The notes beneath the pieces are model-generated. The model was given only the letters and a program-made list of their open reading frames with translations, ran no database searches and had not been told where the DNA came from. Of a DNA stretch of 64,000 bases, positions 30,573 to 44,792 are shown one piece after another. Every line of letters starts with the position of its first letter. Position 1 is the first letter of the stretch. The stretch lies in NCBI RefSeq assembly GCF_024498215.1, contig NZ_CP101806.1, positions 682,001-746,000 on the forward strand, read 5' to 3'. A program made the translations under genes and the position numbers. Source of the DNA: Mycoplasmopsis caviae (GTDB lineage Bacteria; Bacillota_I; Bacilli_A; Mycoplasmatales; Metamycoplasmataceae).

Positions 30573-32188
30573 ATGGAAAATCTTGTAATTAAAACCAGAT
30601 TTCAAGCAGTTGATACAGGTAAAACAACTGATTATGAAGATAAAAAAATTTTAGATTTAAAAAAATTCAACAATATTGAAATAGACCAAATGCCGAAATA
30701 TCAAAAATATTAGGAAAATTGGGTTGTAGAACATCAACAAAAACAATTAAAAGATATAGAAATCAAATATTGATTGCATCTACAAATAACCAAGATGCAA
30801 TCAGTATATCACATGGTAATAAAAATAAACTTAGGGGTGTGAAAGTAAGTGATTCAGTTATTATTGATTTAACTAATAGATATTATGAATTAGTGGAACA
30901 TATTGAGAAAATATCAAAAGGTGATCTTAGTGTAGCCTTGTTGCATTTTTACAATAATGAGCTTTACTAATGATGAAAAAAATTGTTGCCTTTCACTACC
31001 TTTTATAAAAGAATGCTTAGACTTGGTTATTGCAGTTCATATGCAACGAGAAAAGTAAAAAATGAGCTTAAGAGAAGAAGAATGTTTTTAGAAAACGGTC
31101 AAGATATTTCTAAAATCGAGGCACAGTTTATTAAAATTTATGAAAAAATTCTAAATAAAAATCCATTAAAAGGTGTTTACCAAAATAAAAGTTCTGACTA
31201 TGATTTTGGGCAAATTATTGAAATTGATGCAACACCACTTCATCTTTTTGGAGAAAGTAAGAAGTACCATATTTATAATGTTGTTGATGCTAGCAACAAA
31301 AAGTTTGTTAGCAATCTGAATTGACATTGAGGAAACAACAATTGGATATCAAAATCTTCTAACACAATTATTTAAAAGGTATGGCATTCCACAAGTAATA
31401 ATAACGGATAGAAGAAGAACTTTTTGAGGTTCAGATAGTACAAGAACAAATATGGAAGAAGCACTAAATGCAAGAGGAATTGAACTTATAACAAGCAAGC
31501 AATCCAAAGGCAAAACCAAATGTTGAAAGATCATTTTGAACATTGCAAAGATGAATAGGAACATTCTTTCATACAAACGGAATCAACTGTTTTGAAGACT
31601 TTTTGGGAAAAATTGAACTTTTAATTGATGAATACAACAAACAATTTAAAAAGGCCGAAGCAGTAAGTAAAAATCAAATGTTTTTAGAAAGCCAAATACT
31701 GAAATTTTTGAAGAAGAGATGAATCTTGTAATTAAAAGAAAAATAGTTAATCATACTGTGAGATATGACAACAAATATCTTGCTCCATTTGATAATAATG
31801 GCGCTAGGGTTTCTATGTTTGAAAGTGGAGAGGCAAAGTCTTATGGTAACTCCTGAAAATAAATTATTCTTTGTTGAGGGAAAAGAAAATATGAAGCCAG
31901 AGTACCGAAAGGAAACGAATTGAGTGCAATCGATGTATATGCAATATCAAAAATCTTGATCCACAACATCAAGGTGTAAGAGCCTACAATTAAAACCATG
32001 CTTCATAATAGAACATGAACATCCAGTACATTTGAAAAACTTGAAAATATATTTAAGAATTCTGCAAACCCAAACAATAAAGACATTGAATTTATTAAAA
32101 ACTATTAAGTGAAAATCTTGAAAAGTTAAATGATATTACAAAAGAAATGAAGGAATTTATTGACGCTAATTACAAATCATTTAAGTAA
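30573..32188 (+). pseudogene. IS1202-like transposase, copy 2, multiply frameshifted
   Basis: Same transposase as copy 1. It shares the A7 site and the TAA after HFYNNELY, and has its own extra indels: an A inserted near 31291, bases gained at AAGCAAGC near 31495, a lost A near 31671 and a change at GCAAAGTC near 31838. The DDE segments are recognisable in pieces. It cannot yield a full-length protein without several frame changes. Confidence 0.9.
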
Positions 32189-32654
32189 GTTTTTCTTGTT
32201 TCTTCTTTTTAAAAAGAAGAAAGCCTGTCTTAGCAAGACAAAAAGAAGTTTTGCTTCTTAAGACCGACAGGTCTTAATAAGAGCCAACGGCTCAATACTT
32301 ATTAAATAAGTTATTTTTTATTTCAATCAACAATTTATTTGTTGATTGAAGAATATTTAAAAAGAAATTAACAAATGATGTCAATCCCCAAAAGTTATGA
32401 AAAAACTTTAGGATTGAAGACAAAATGAATTAATTAAAAGCAACTTCTTAATGATGTTGTATGTTTTAATATGCAAAATTTTAAAAAATGTAATTTAACA
32501 TTTAAAAATGCGGTAAACCTTAATGTTGTACACACAAAAACAAAAAATAACACATTTTTTTGCTGTTTTGATTAAAAAAATAGCCAAACTTTTATGTGTT
32601 TTGGCTATAATTTTTACAACCTTAAAAATTGGACAAAATAGAAGAAAATTATCA
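32189..32654. other. Structured non-coding tail of ISNCY copy 2
   Basis: Same series of hairpins as 17604-18064, in the other orientation, with minor changes. Retention of the stems in both copies fits either a shared recent origin or a function. Confidence 0.6.
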
Positions 32655-32681
32655 AAATGCAAAATAAAAAAATGGCGGAAC
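32655..32681. repeat. 27-bp target-site duplication, right, ISNCY copy 2
   Basis: Exact copy of 30451-30477; overlaps the last nine bases of the tRNA-Ser gene, which is left whole. Confidence 0.9.
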
Positions 32682-32765
32682 AGAGAGGATTCGAACCTCC
32701 GCGGGTGTTGCCACCCCTACAGTCTTAGCAGGACCGCCTCTTCGACCGACTTGAGTACTGTTCCA
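32673..32765 (-). tRNA. trnS: tRNA-Ser (anticodon GCT)
   Basis: A 93-nt tRNA with a long variable arm, anticodon loop CTGCTAA, T-loop GGTTCGAATCC and encoded CCA. The ISNCY insertion point is at its 3' end. Confidence 0.95.
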
Positions 32766-32805
32766 CAAATGCTTAATTATTATATAACAAAAGATATCAT
32801 AATTA

Positions 32806-32829
32806 AACAAAAAGCAGGCTCTAGCCTGC
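32806..32829 (-). terminator. Terminator of the nuclease gene
   Basis: Stem GCAGGCT/AGCCTGC with a T-run on the minus strand, 19 nt beyond the stop at 32848. Confidence 0.8.
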
Positions 32830-32847
32830 AATTTTTTGAAAATTTAA

Positions 32848-34806
32848 TTATTTATCATCATTTGCACTCAAAATTAGGTCAAAGTAGATTGGACAGTGGT
32901 CACTAATTGCACTTTTTATAAAACCAGCATCACCGCTTTTATATGTTTTGTTAATATATGTTTTTCATTCGTTTAATGTTGCATAGTTTTTTATATAACC
33001 ATCATTAAAAACATTATATAAAGGATAGAATGATGCATTTTCATATTTTAAATTACTTTTGAAGAAGATTTTATCATAAGGTTCTGAGTATTCATTTCAT
33101 TTCGCTTTAAGAGATGTTTTTGATTGCTCATCATCATTTAAAAGTGATTTGTAATATTGATCGCTTAGTATTTTGTCAAATGCTTTCCTTTGATTATTTA
33201 GTTTTATGTTGGTATCACCCATAAAAAATAAATCGTCATTTTCACCATCGTGTTTATCAAATCAATCCATAACATTTTTAAGGTTAAATGCTTCATCTGC
33301 TTCTTGAGTACCTTGTCCACTTATTTGTGAATCTGTCTCACTGTTATCTTTTTTTGCACCTGGACTGTCAAAGTGATCAATAACAAATGTAAAATTATTT
33401 TTAATTTGACCTTTTGTTCTAAATTTAACACCCATTGGTGGCCGGACATATCCAATACTACCATCGGTTTCATTTCCAACAAATGTGCTGTTATCATAAC
33501 CTAATCAATTTTTGCCATTATCAAATTTTTCAACTTCTAAAATATTCTTTTTATATAAAAATGCAGGACATTCATGTTGCTTAGAATTACTTTCTAGTCT
33601 CAAATTATGAATTGATGAATTAGAAGCAATAACTTCTCAATTATTATTACCAGTAAATGTTTTTAAATATTCACAAAATGATTGAGCACTTGCTTCTGTT
33701 TTATTTTCAATAATGCCAATTAAATCTAGATTTAATTTATCGATTATACTTGCCAAAGCATATTTTTTAAAAACAGCTGACTTTTGAGATAGATTAAGAA
33801 CATTTCACATTCCAATTCGAATCTTAGAACTTGCTAATGTTGGCGAAACAGAAGGTATAGTTGATGTTTTAAAGCCTTCTATTTCATAAACATATTCATC
33901 ACTAATTATGTTTTCTTTATTAGATATTTGATAATAAGCTTTTAATGTTGTTTCAGTATGTTCGAGATTCGTGTAATTAATTTTGTACTTTGTATCATCC
34001 AAATCAAAAACTTTTAGTTGACTATATTCATTTATTTCACTACTTAAAATATTTGCTTTATTATCAACATCAAAACTAATTCCTTCTGCAATTTTATCTA
34101 AATCTTCTTTTGTTTCACCATTTGTATTGTGATTAGTTTTAAATCCACTTAATGTATATGTTCAATTGTTACTTTCAAGTTTAGTTCTTTTATCCTTGAG
34201 TATAAACGTGATTCTAATTTCATTAGTGTTTTTTGTTCATTTTTTGAAAACAACATCATACTTATTTTTATTATAACCACTATAAAACAGCTCATTTTGT
34301 GAAATGTCACTAATATATTTGTCCCAAATATTATCAATTGTAATTTTTACATTTCTAACATCATTATTTAATTGTTTGATAATTTCTTGTTGTTTTAATT
34401 TGTCTGACTTAAAACCACTAAATGTTACAGTTTTGTGCTTACTTGTAACTAATGGTGTTAAATTTTTTAATACAAATTTTACAGATATATTCCCCTCTAG
34501 TTCATCTCTAGAAATTGATTCTATTTCAACAGAATAGTTGGAATTATTATAAAATTTTAATTCATTTTTAATAGATTCGTTGTTTAAATTGTTAACATCA
34601 ATTTGAGATTTAGCACTTGCATCTAGATTATTTTTTTCTCACAAAACTTTAACTTTTTCAATAGTTGAATCTAAATCATTTTTTATTTCTTTTTTTATTT
34701 TATTATCATCATCTGTATTAAAAATACATTGAGTGGATAAAAAAGGCAAGGACAATAAAGAAAAAGTCCCTCCCTTCATAAAAAACAAGAGTTTATTTTT
34801 CTTCAT
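32848..34806 (-). CDS. Lipoprotein nuclease with endonuclease/exonuclease/phosphatase domain
   Basis: A 652-residue protein. The signal peptide ends in a lipobox (SLPFLSTQC, Cys27). Residues about 50-310 hold three related segments ending SGFKSDK, SGFKTNH and EGFKTST, the pattern of the mycoplasma lipoprotein-17 domain. The C-terminal half is a DNase I-like domain: RIGMWNVLN, DLIGIIE, FVIDHFDSPG, FMGDTNIK and SDHCPIYFDL. Anchored outside the cell, it should degrade host DNA for nucleotide uptake. GGTGAAGGT precedes the start. Confidence 0.88.
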
Positions 34807-34851
34807 GACCTTCACCTTATTTAAACCTTATGTATTAAAATTATACCAAAA

Positions 34852-35760
34852 TTAGATTTCTTTGTTTTTTTGCTTGATAAATTCCTTAATTTGCTCAGCT
34901 ATTTGAGGTTCTTCCAATGCATAATCAATGTTTGCCTTAACAAATCCTTCCATTGAACCAAGATCATATCTTGTACCTTCAAATTCATAAGCATATATTT
35001 TTTGATTATACTTTCTCATTAATTCATCAAAAGCATCAACGACCTGAATTTCATTCTTGCCATCATATTCAATTTTTGATAAAATTTCTAGTATTTCGTA
35101 GTTAAATACATAACGACCTAAAATTGCTTTGTTTGATGGTGCTTTTTCAGGACTTGGTTTTTCAACTGCTCCATCAATTTCAAAGTATTTGTTATCTTTT
35201 TCCTTACTATTTATTGGATTAACAATACCATACTTGTTTATATATTCTCTATCAACAGATTGAACGCCAATAACATTTGCACCTGTTTGATTATAGAAGT
35301 TAATAAGTTGTTTAATTGCAGGTGTCTTAGCTTTAATTAAATCATCACCAAGAATAATTGCAAAAGGTTCATTGTCAAGAAATTCCTTACATGTTGCTAA
35401 TGCATGACCTAAACCATGTTGCTCTTTTTGAATAACCTTAGTAATATAGTTTGATCGGTTAGTTTTTTTAACCTTTGCTAATATATCTTTTTTGCCTTTT
35501 AAGATTAGTTCTGTTTGCAAATCTTGATCAACGCGAAAAAAGTTTAATAAATCAACTTTTCTATCACTTAATACAATGAGTATTTCTTCAATTCCTGACT
35601 CTAACGCTTCATCAACTAGCCTGTCAATAACAGGTGTATCTAAAATAGGTACTAATTCTTTGTGAATAATTTTTGTCATTGGTAAGAATCTTGTACCTCA
35701 ACCAGCAGCAGGAATAATTAGTTTTTTAATTTTTTTAATTTCGCTTTTGTTTGATTTCAT
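34852..35760 (-). CDS. galU: UTP-glucose-1-phosphate uridylyltransferase
   Basis: A 302-residue protein of normal family length. Nucleotide-binding start LIIPAAGWGTRFLPMTK (with UGA as Trp), then KELVPILDTP, IILGDDL, YGIVNP, VEKPSPEKAPS and GTRYDLGSMEGF. It makes UDP-glucose from UTP and glucose-1-phosphate for glycolipid or polysaccharide synthesis. No ribosome binding site is visible before the ATG at 35760, but TATACTATAA lies a few bases upstream on the plus strand, so the message may be leaderless. Confidence 0.93.
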
Positions 35761-35810
35761 GCATTTATTATACTATAAACAATACTCACTAAATAGATTT
35801 ATGAAATATG

Positions 35811-35845
35811 CAAAATAAAATAGACAACCTACACGTTGTCTATTG
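35811..35845 (-). terminator. Terminator of the tRNA cluster
   Basis: Stem AATAGACAAC/GTTGTCTATT with a six-base loop and a T-rich tail on the minus strand, 15 nt past tRNA-Arg. Confidence 0.85.
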
Positions 35846-35859
35846 GTGTACAAAACATT

Positions 35860-35935
35860 TGGCGATCTTAAAGGGATTCGAACCCTTAACCTTTGGGGCC
35901 GAAACCCAAAACTCTTTCCGTTGAGCTATAAGATC
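35860..35935 (-). tRNA. trnR: tRNA-Arg (anticodon TCG)
   Basis: Anticodon loop TTTCGGC, stem TTGGG/CCCAA, acceptor GATCTTA/TAAGATC, encoded CCA. Last gene of the nine-tRNA cluster. Confidence 0.93.
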
Positions 35936-36010
35936 AAACTAAAGCAATTATATTACTTTTACGTCAAAAAATAAAAAAACTTCGCAAAACGAAGTGCATA
36001 TAAAATGATA

Positions 36011-36086
36011 TGGTGGCTCCGGCAGGAATCGAACCAGCGACACACGGATCTTCAGTCCGTTGCTCTACCAACTGAGCTACAGAGCC
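36011..36086 (-). tRNA. trnF: tRNA-Phe (anticodon GAA)
   Basis: Anticodon loop CTGAAGA, T-loop GGTTCGATTCC, encoded CCA; typical cluster position after Asp. Confidence 0.96.
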
Positions 36087-36090
36087 ATAA

Positions 36091-36167
36091 TGGCGGTCCA
36101 GACGGGAATTGAACCCGCGATCTCCTCCGTGACAGGGAGGCGTATTAAACCACTTTACCACTGGACC
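36091..36167 (-). tRNA. trnD: tRNA-Asp (anticodon GTC)
   Basis: Anticodon loop CTGTCAC, acceptor GGTCCAG/CTGGACC, encoded CCA. Separated from tRNA-Phe by only 4 nt. Confidence 0.95.
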
Positions 36168-36170
36168 ATT

Positions 36171-36247
36171 TGGTGGCGGAGGCTGGACTCGAACCAGCGG
36201 CCTCGAGGTTATGAGCCTCGCGAGATACCAAACTTCTCCACTCCGCG
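36171..36247 (-). tRNA. trnfM: tRNA-fMet (initiator, anticodon CAT)
   Basis: CAT anticodon in loop CTCATAA. It begins CGCGGAGTGGAG and the first acceptor bases do not pair (C1, C72), the hallmark of initiators. Its position between Ser and Asp fits the conserved Firmicute/mollicute cluster. The anticodon stem lacks the usual three G-C pairs in full. Confidence 0.85.
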
Positions 36248-36290
36248 ATGTGATAGTTTTTTTTATTTTGGTGTTCAATAAATGAACAAA

Positions 36291-36383
36291 TGGCGGGTGA
36301 TGAGGGATTCGAACCCCCGCGGGCCGTGAAGCCCCTGCTAGTTTTCAAGACTAGTCCCTTCAGCCAGGCTTGGGTAATCACCC
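36291..36383 (-). tRNA. trnS: tRNA-Ser (anticodon TGA)
   Basis: A 93-nt tRNA with a long variable arm, anticodon loop CTTGAAA, encoded CCA. Confidence 0.95.
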
Positions 36384-36384
36384 A

Positions 36385-36459
36385 TGGTGGACCCAACTGG
36401 ATTCGAACCAGTAACCAACCGGTTATGAGCCGGTTGCTCTGCCGTTGAGCTATAGGTCC
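36385..36459 (-). tRNA. trnI: tRNA-Ile2 (anticodon CAT, lysidine type)
   Basis: CAT anticodon in a tRNA beginning GGACCTATAGCTC. Its place between Met and Ser in the conserved order Pro-Ala-Met-Ile-Ser-fMet-Asp-Phe points to the AUA-reading Ile tRNA whose C34 is changed to lysidine by TilS. Confidence 0.8.
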
Positions 36460-36485
36460 AAAGCAGTTAGGATTTCTCCATATAA

Positions 36486-36562
36486 TGGTAGCGTCGATGA
36501 GATTCGAACTCATGACCTTCCGGGTATGAACCGGATGCTCTAACCAACTGAGCTACAACGCC
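36486..36562 (-). tRNA. trnM: tRNA-Met (elongator, anticodon CAT)
   Basis: Begins GGCGTTGTAGCTCAG, anticodon loop TTCATAC, encoded CCA; elongator by sequence and by cluster order. Confidence 0.85.
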
Positions 36563-36568
36563 ATATAA

Positions 36569-36645
36569 TGGTGGAGGATATGGGATTCGAACCCACCACC
36601 CCTTGCGTGCAAGGCAAGTGCTCTAGCCAAATGAGCTAATCCCCC
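36569..36645 (-). tRNA. trnA: tRNA-Ala (anticodon TGC)
   Basis: Anticodon loop CTTGCAC, begins GGGGGATTAGCTC, encoded CCA. Confidence 0.96.
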
Positions 36646-36648
36646 ACA

Positions 36649-36725
36649 TGGTGAAGAAGACAGGATTTGAACCTGCGACCACTACGTCCCAAACGTAGCG
36701 CTCTGCCAAACTGAGCTACTTCTCC
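36649..36725 (-). tRNA. trnP: tRNA-Pro (anticodon TGG)
   Basis: Anticodon loop TTTGGGA, begins GGAGAAGTAGCTC, encoded CCA. First gene of the cluster; a TATAAT at 36769-36774 (minus strand) about 44 nt upstream is a likely -10 box. Confidence 0.95.
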
Positions 36726-37010
36726 AATGAATGAATAAGTTGCTAATTTTGATATAAAAAGCATATATATTATATACTAATTTAACTTTTTATAACATAA
36801 TTATTTTATTTTTTTGTCTTAATTCTTTTTGACCAAAAGTGCTGTTTTATAGTGTTTTTGGAAAAAATATATTTTATGATACATCGTTTTTCAAATAATA
36901 AGTAATAAAATGTGAAAAAGTAAATTTTCTTTTTTAAATGTAATATTTAATTATTTTATTAATTTAAAATGTTTGTTAAAATATTATTAATATTTTATAA
37001 GGAATTCAAA

Positions 37011-38087
37011 ATGAAATTTAAAATTGATACACATAAAATTGATTTATTAAAAAAAGAAAATCAAGATGACTACTTTTATATAAATTCAAACACTCTCAAA
37101 AAATATAAAAATGGAAAACTAATAAGTTTTTATGATGATTCAGATAAATATAATTTCTTAATTTTTGAAATTATTGAAATAATCGATGTTGAGTATAATA
37201 ACATTAATGAAAGTAATATTCTTTACAACGATCATAAAAGTCATTGTTGATTTAGATTAAAACTAAAACGACATTATTTTGAACTTTCAATGGTAGATAA
37301 TTTTGTTTTCGATATGGATGGCACACTATTAAATGATAAAAAGCTTATTTTAGATGAAAATATTAAATCACTAAATGAACTTAAAAGTATGGGTAAGAAT
37401 ATAATTGTGGCAACTGGTAGACCACTTTTTACTTTAAATCATATTGACGAAGTACCAACTGATTTTCCAATAATTTGTGCAAATGGTGCATTAATTTACA
37501 ATAAGGATAGAAGTTTATTAAAATCATTTAAAATTGATAAAAATGAATGCAGGAAAATATATCAATATTTAAAAGAACATGATATGGAATTCTTAATGTA
37601 TACTCCTGACTATGTTTTAGGTTGCAAGAATAATAGTTGTAAATACATTGAGCTTCGAAATTATGTAAGTACAATTGGTAAAAATTATATGGATGGAGAT
37701 TTCTTAAATGAACTTGATAAATATGATATATGTAAATTTTTAATTCATATGCCCTGCACAACTGAAGAAAAATTAAAAAATCTTAAAGAATATTTAAAAC
37801 AATTTAATGTTTATTTAGTTAGATCTCAATCAACATTTGCTGATATTATGAGAAAAGATGCAACAAAAGGAGAAGCTGTTAAGTTTCTAGCAAATAAATA
37901 TAATTTAGATTTAAATAGAACAATTTGCTTTGGAGATGCTGAAAACGATACAAGTATGTTTTCAATATCCAAATATTCAGCAAGCCCAGCAAGTGGTAAT
38001 ATTAATGCTAAAAGCAAATCACTATTAAGAGCCAGAAATCATAAAGTTCCTTGGCTAAGTGAATTCATTGAACAATTTAAAAAATAA
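37011..38087 (+). CDS. HAD superfamily (Cof-type) phosphatase with N-terminal extension
   Basis: A 358-residue protein. Residues 1-90 form an extension of unknown fold (MKFKIDTHKIDLLKK, through one UGA read as Trp). The rest is a Cof-type HAD phosphatase: FDMDGTLLND (motif I), ATGRP (II), a cap domain, and FGDAENDTSMF (IV). These enzymes remove phosphate from sugar phosphates or nucleotides; the substrate is not predictable. AAGGAATTC precedes the start at 37011. It is the only plus-strand gene in this core region. Confidence 0.88.
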
Positions 38088-38114
38088 ATAGTTTTTATGG
38101 CTATTTATTTTTTA
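38083..38114 (+). terminator. Terminator of the HAD gene
   Basis: Stem ATAAATAG/CTATTTAT followed by a T-run, right after the stop at 38087. Confidence 0.75.
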
Positions 38115-38246
38115 TCCAATCTTTCACAAATAGATGTTAGTAGGTGTAAAAAAATGAAATAAAAATGTCACTTTGTGACACATATTCTTTGAAAACTGAA
38201 TAGTAATAATAATTCATTGAAATGTCTTAAATATACACTTCTACTT

Positions 38247-41115
<2,869 letters not shown>

Positions 41116-41416
41116 AAGTATTTTCCTATTGTTATAGTTTGTTATGATGTGTATTTTAAGACATTTCAATGAATCATAATAATATGATTTTTTCTCGATG
41201 AAATCAAAACAAATTAACCATTTAATTTAATTTTGATGTCGTTGTAAATATCAAAAAATTTACTATTCAGTTTTCAAAGAACATTAGAGAGAAAAAATAT
41301 TGTTCTCTCAAAACTAGATATAAAGCTTTAGACCCAAAAAAAGCCACATAACAAAAATATATAAATAGGTCTAGTGAAATAAGGTTAATAACACTACAAA
41401 GTGTTTTTGTACTCCG
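41116..41416 (-). other. 16S-23S spacer with processing stems, no tRNA
   Basis: About 300 bp. It contains ATATCTAGTTTT, complementary to AAAACTAGATAT just upstream of 16S, and the 5' arm of the 23S processing stem. There is no tRNA gene, as usual in mycoplasmas. Confidence 0.85.
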
Positions 41417-42937
<1,521 letters not shown>

Positions 42938-43003
42938 CTGTCATGTTTATATATCTAGTTTTCAAAGAACAATTTTAGTGCATTAATTTACAAATGCTTT
43001 AAT

Positions 43004-43031
43004 ATGATAACACATAAGTGATTAATTTCAA
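43004..43031 (-). promoter_or_regulatory. Likely rRNA promoter
   Basis: On the minus strand TTGAAA (-35) and TATCAT (-10) are separated by 16 nt, about 65 nt upstream of the 16S 5' end. Spacing and position fit a sigma-A promoter. Confidence 0.55.
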
Positions 43032-43109
43032 AATATTTTTTTAATTTTTTTATATATTGAGAATTTTTTCATAAATTTTCTCTTTTTTTAGGTTTTTTCT
43101 AAGTTAAAA

Positions 43110-43146
43110 AATAAAAAAAGCAGGTTATTCTCCTACTTTTTTAGAT
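43110..43146 (-). terminator. Terminator at the end of the ribosomal protein operon
   Basis: Minus-strand hairpin AAAAAGTAGG/CCTGCTTTTT followed by a T-run, about 55 nt after the rplO stop. It separates the S10-spc operon from the rRNA operon downstream. Confidence 0.75.
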
Positions 43147-43198
43147 TATTAGTAATAGAAAATACTTTTTTATAGACTAACAAAAGTTAGGTTGCAAA

Positions 43199-43639
43199 CT
43201 ATAATAAAGTAACTTTTCCACCTTTTGCTTCAATTGCTTCGATTGCACTTTTTGAAGCTGCATGAAGATTAACTTTGAATTTTTTGGTTACTTGACCGTT
43301 TCCTAATAATTTAACAGGCATTTGTCTTTTAATCAAGTTAGCTTTAAATAATGATTCTAAATCGATTGTATCATTTGATTTGAAATTGTTTTCTAAATCA
43401 ATTAAATTAACTATTTGGTATTCGATATGATTAACATTTGTAAAACCACGTTTTCCAATACGACGGAATCAAGGTGTTTGACCACCTTCAAATCCTAATC
43501 TGTGACCTTTACGTTTATTTTGTCCACTTTGACCTTTACCAGCTTGTTTACCTTTTCCAGCAGCATGTCCACGACCAACGCGATGTTTTTCTACACGTGA
43601 ACCAGGAGTAGGTTTTAATGATTGTAATGTTGAGTTCAT
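43199..43639 (-). CDS. rplO: 50S ribosomal protein L15
   Basis: 146 residues, normal length. N-terminus with [25 protein letters not shown]-type Gly/Lys-rich segment and the L15 signature [13 protein letters not shown]; it binds 23S rRNA. Last gene of the operon: rpmD (L30) is absent between rpsE and rplO, as in other mollicutes, and secY does not follow. Confidence 0.96.
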
Positions 43640-43686
43640 TTTAGTCCTTTCTTTATATAAATAATTTTTTATTTAGTCTAGATTAA

Positions 43687-44397
43687 TTAGGCTAAAAGTT
43701 CCTTAACATCTTTACCACGAATGTCAGCTATTTGTTCAGGTGTTCTTAGTAATTGAAGAGCCTTTAGAGTTGCTCTAACAATGTTAGCCTTTGAACGTGA
43801 GCTGTATGTTTTTGTGTAAATATCTGTGTAACCAGCAAGTTCAACAACCGCTCTAACTGTACCACTAGCAACAATACCCTTACCTTTTGTAGCAGGCTTA
43901 AGCATAACTCTTGAAGCTAAAAATTTAGCTTGTACTTCGTGAGGTACTGTGATTTTGTTTTGAATTGGAACTGTAATAAGGTGATTTTTTGCATCTTTAA
44001 CTGCTTTCTTGATCGAATCTGGAACCTCATTGGCCTTTCCATGTCCAAATCCAACACGTCCTTTTTTATCACCAACAACTACAAAGGCTGCAAATGAGAA
44101 ACGACGTCCACCTTTAACAACTTTTGTTACACGCGAGATATTAACAACTTTTTCACTGAATTCATTATCAACTGCGTCAAAGTGACTACGACGATCACGA
44201 CGAGCATTCTTGTCGCTTTTTGCATGTGAACGTGGATTTTGAGAAGATGATTTTTGACCTAAAGGTCTTTTTTCTCAAATTTGTTTTTTATCTTTATTAT
44301 CAAATTTTGCCTTAGGAGCTACTACTTCTTTAGTACCTTGTCCATTAGTTTCTTTAGGTTGTTGAGAAACAACTTTCTTTACTTCTGCTTCTGCCAT
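43687..44397 (-). CDS. rpsE: 30S ribosomal protein S5, long N-terminus
   Basis: 236 residues against about 165 in most bacteria. The first 65 residues are a charged low-complexity extension; the core begins near [20 protein letters not shown] and contains [14 protein letters not shown] and [12 protein letters not shown]5 helps decoding fidelity. The start is 2 nt after the rplR stop. Confidence 0.95.
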
Positions 44398-44399
44398 AA

Positions 44400-44765
44400 T
44401 TAGAATTTAACTCCTTTAGCTGTATTTCTTACACCTTCTGCGAAGGCCTTAACACGTCCATGATAAATGTAACCTGAACGATCGAATACTATTTCTTTTA
44501 ATTTAAGAGCAACAATTTTGGTTCCCATTTCTTCACCAGCCTTTGTTGCTGAAGTAATATTTCCGTGATATTTGCCTTTTGCTTTAGGATCAAGTGTTGA
44601 AACACTTGCTAAAGTGTGGCCTGTAGTATCGTCAATTAATTGTGCATAAAAGTTTGTATGAGATTTAAAAACACAAAGACGCGGTTTAGTAGCAGTGCCT
44701 GAAATACTTTGACGTTCACGTAAGTGTTTAACTTGGCGTGCTTGATTACGAGATAATGTAGCCAT
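44400..44765 (-). CDS. rplR: 50S ribosomal protein L18
   Basis: 121 residues, normal length; contains RLCVFKSHTNFYAQLIDD and GYIYHGRVKAFAEG, the L18 signature. It binds 5S rRNA, whose gene is not in this window. Spaced 27 nt after rplF with a GAAAGGAAG site. Confidence 0.96.
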   Translation of the reverse strand: MATLSRNQARQVKHLRERQSISGTATKPRLCVFKSHTNFYAQLIDDTTGHTLASVSTLDPKAKGKYHGNITSATKAGEEMGTKIVALKLKEIVFDRSGYIYHGRVKAFAEGVRNTAKGVKF

Positions 44766-44792
44766 AATATTTTCTTCCTTTCAACTAAACTA

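Larger units (their letters stand above)
30478..32654 (+). mobile_element. IS1202-like (ISNCY) insertion sequence, copy 2
   Basis: A 2177-bp element, near-identical to copy 1 (17604-19775) but in opposite orientation. It was inserted at the 3' end of tRNA-Ser. The flanks are perfect 27-bp duplications, so insertion was simple and recent enough to leave them intact. Confidence 0.92.

Noticed and set aside
35964-36513. Two long minus-strand frames and one plus-strand frame across the tRNA cluster
   Set aside because: They cover five to seven tRNA genes and only read through their conserved sequence.
38088-38246. Possible 5S rRNA after 23S
   Set aside because: The 159 bp contain only a terminator, a short hairpin and the 23S processing arm; no 5S-like sequence.
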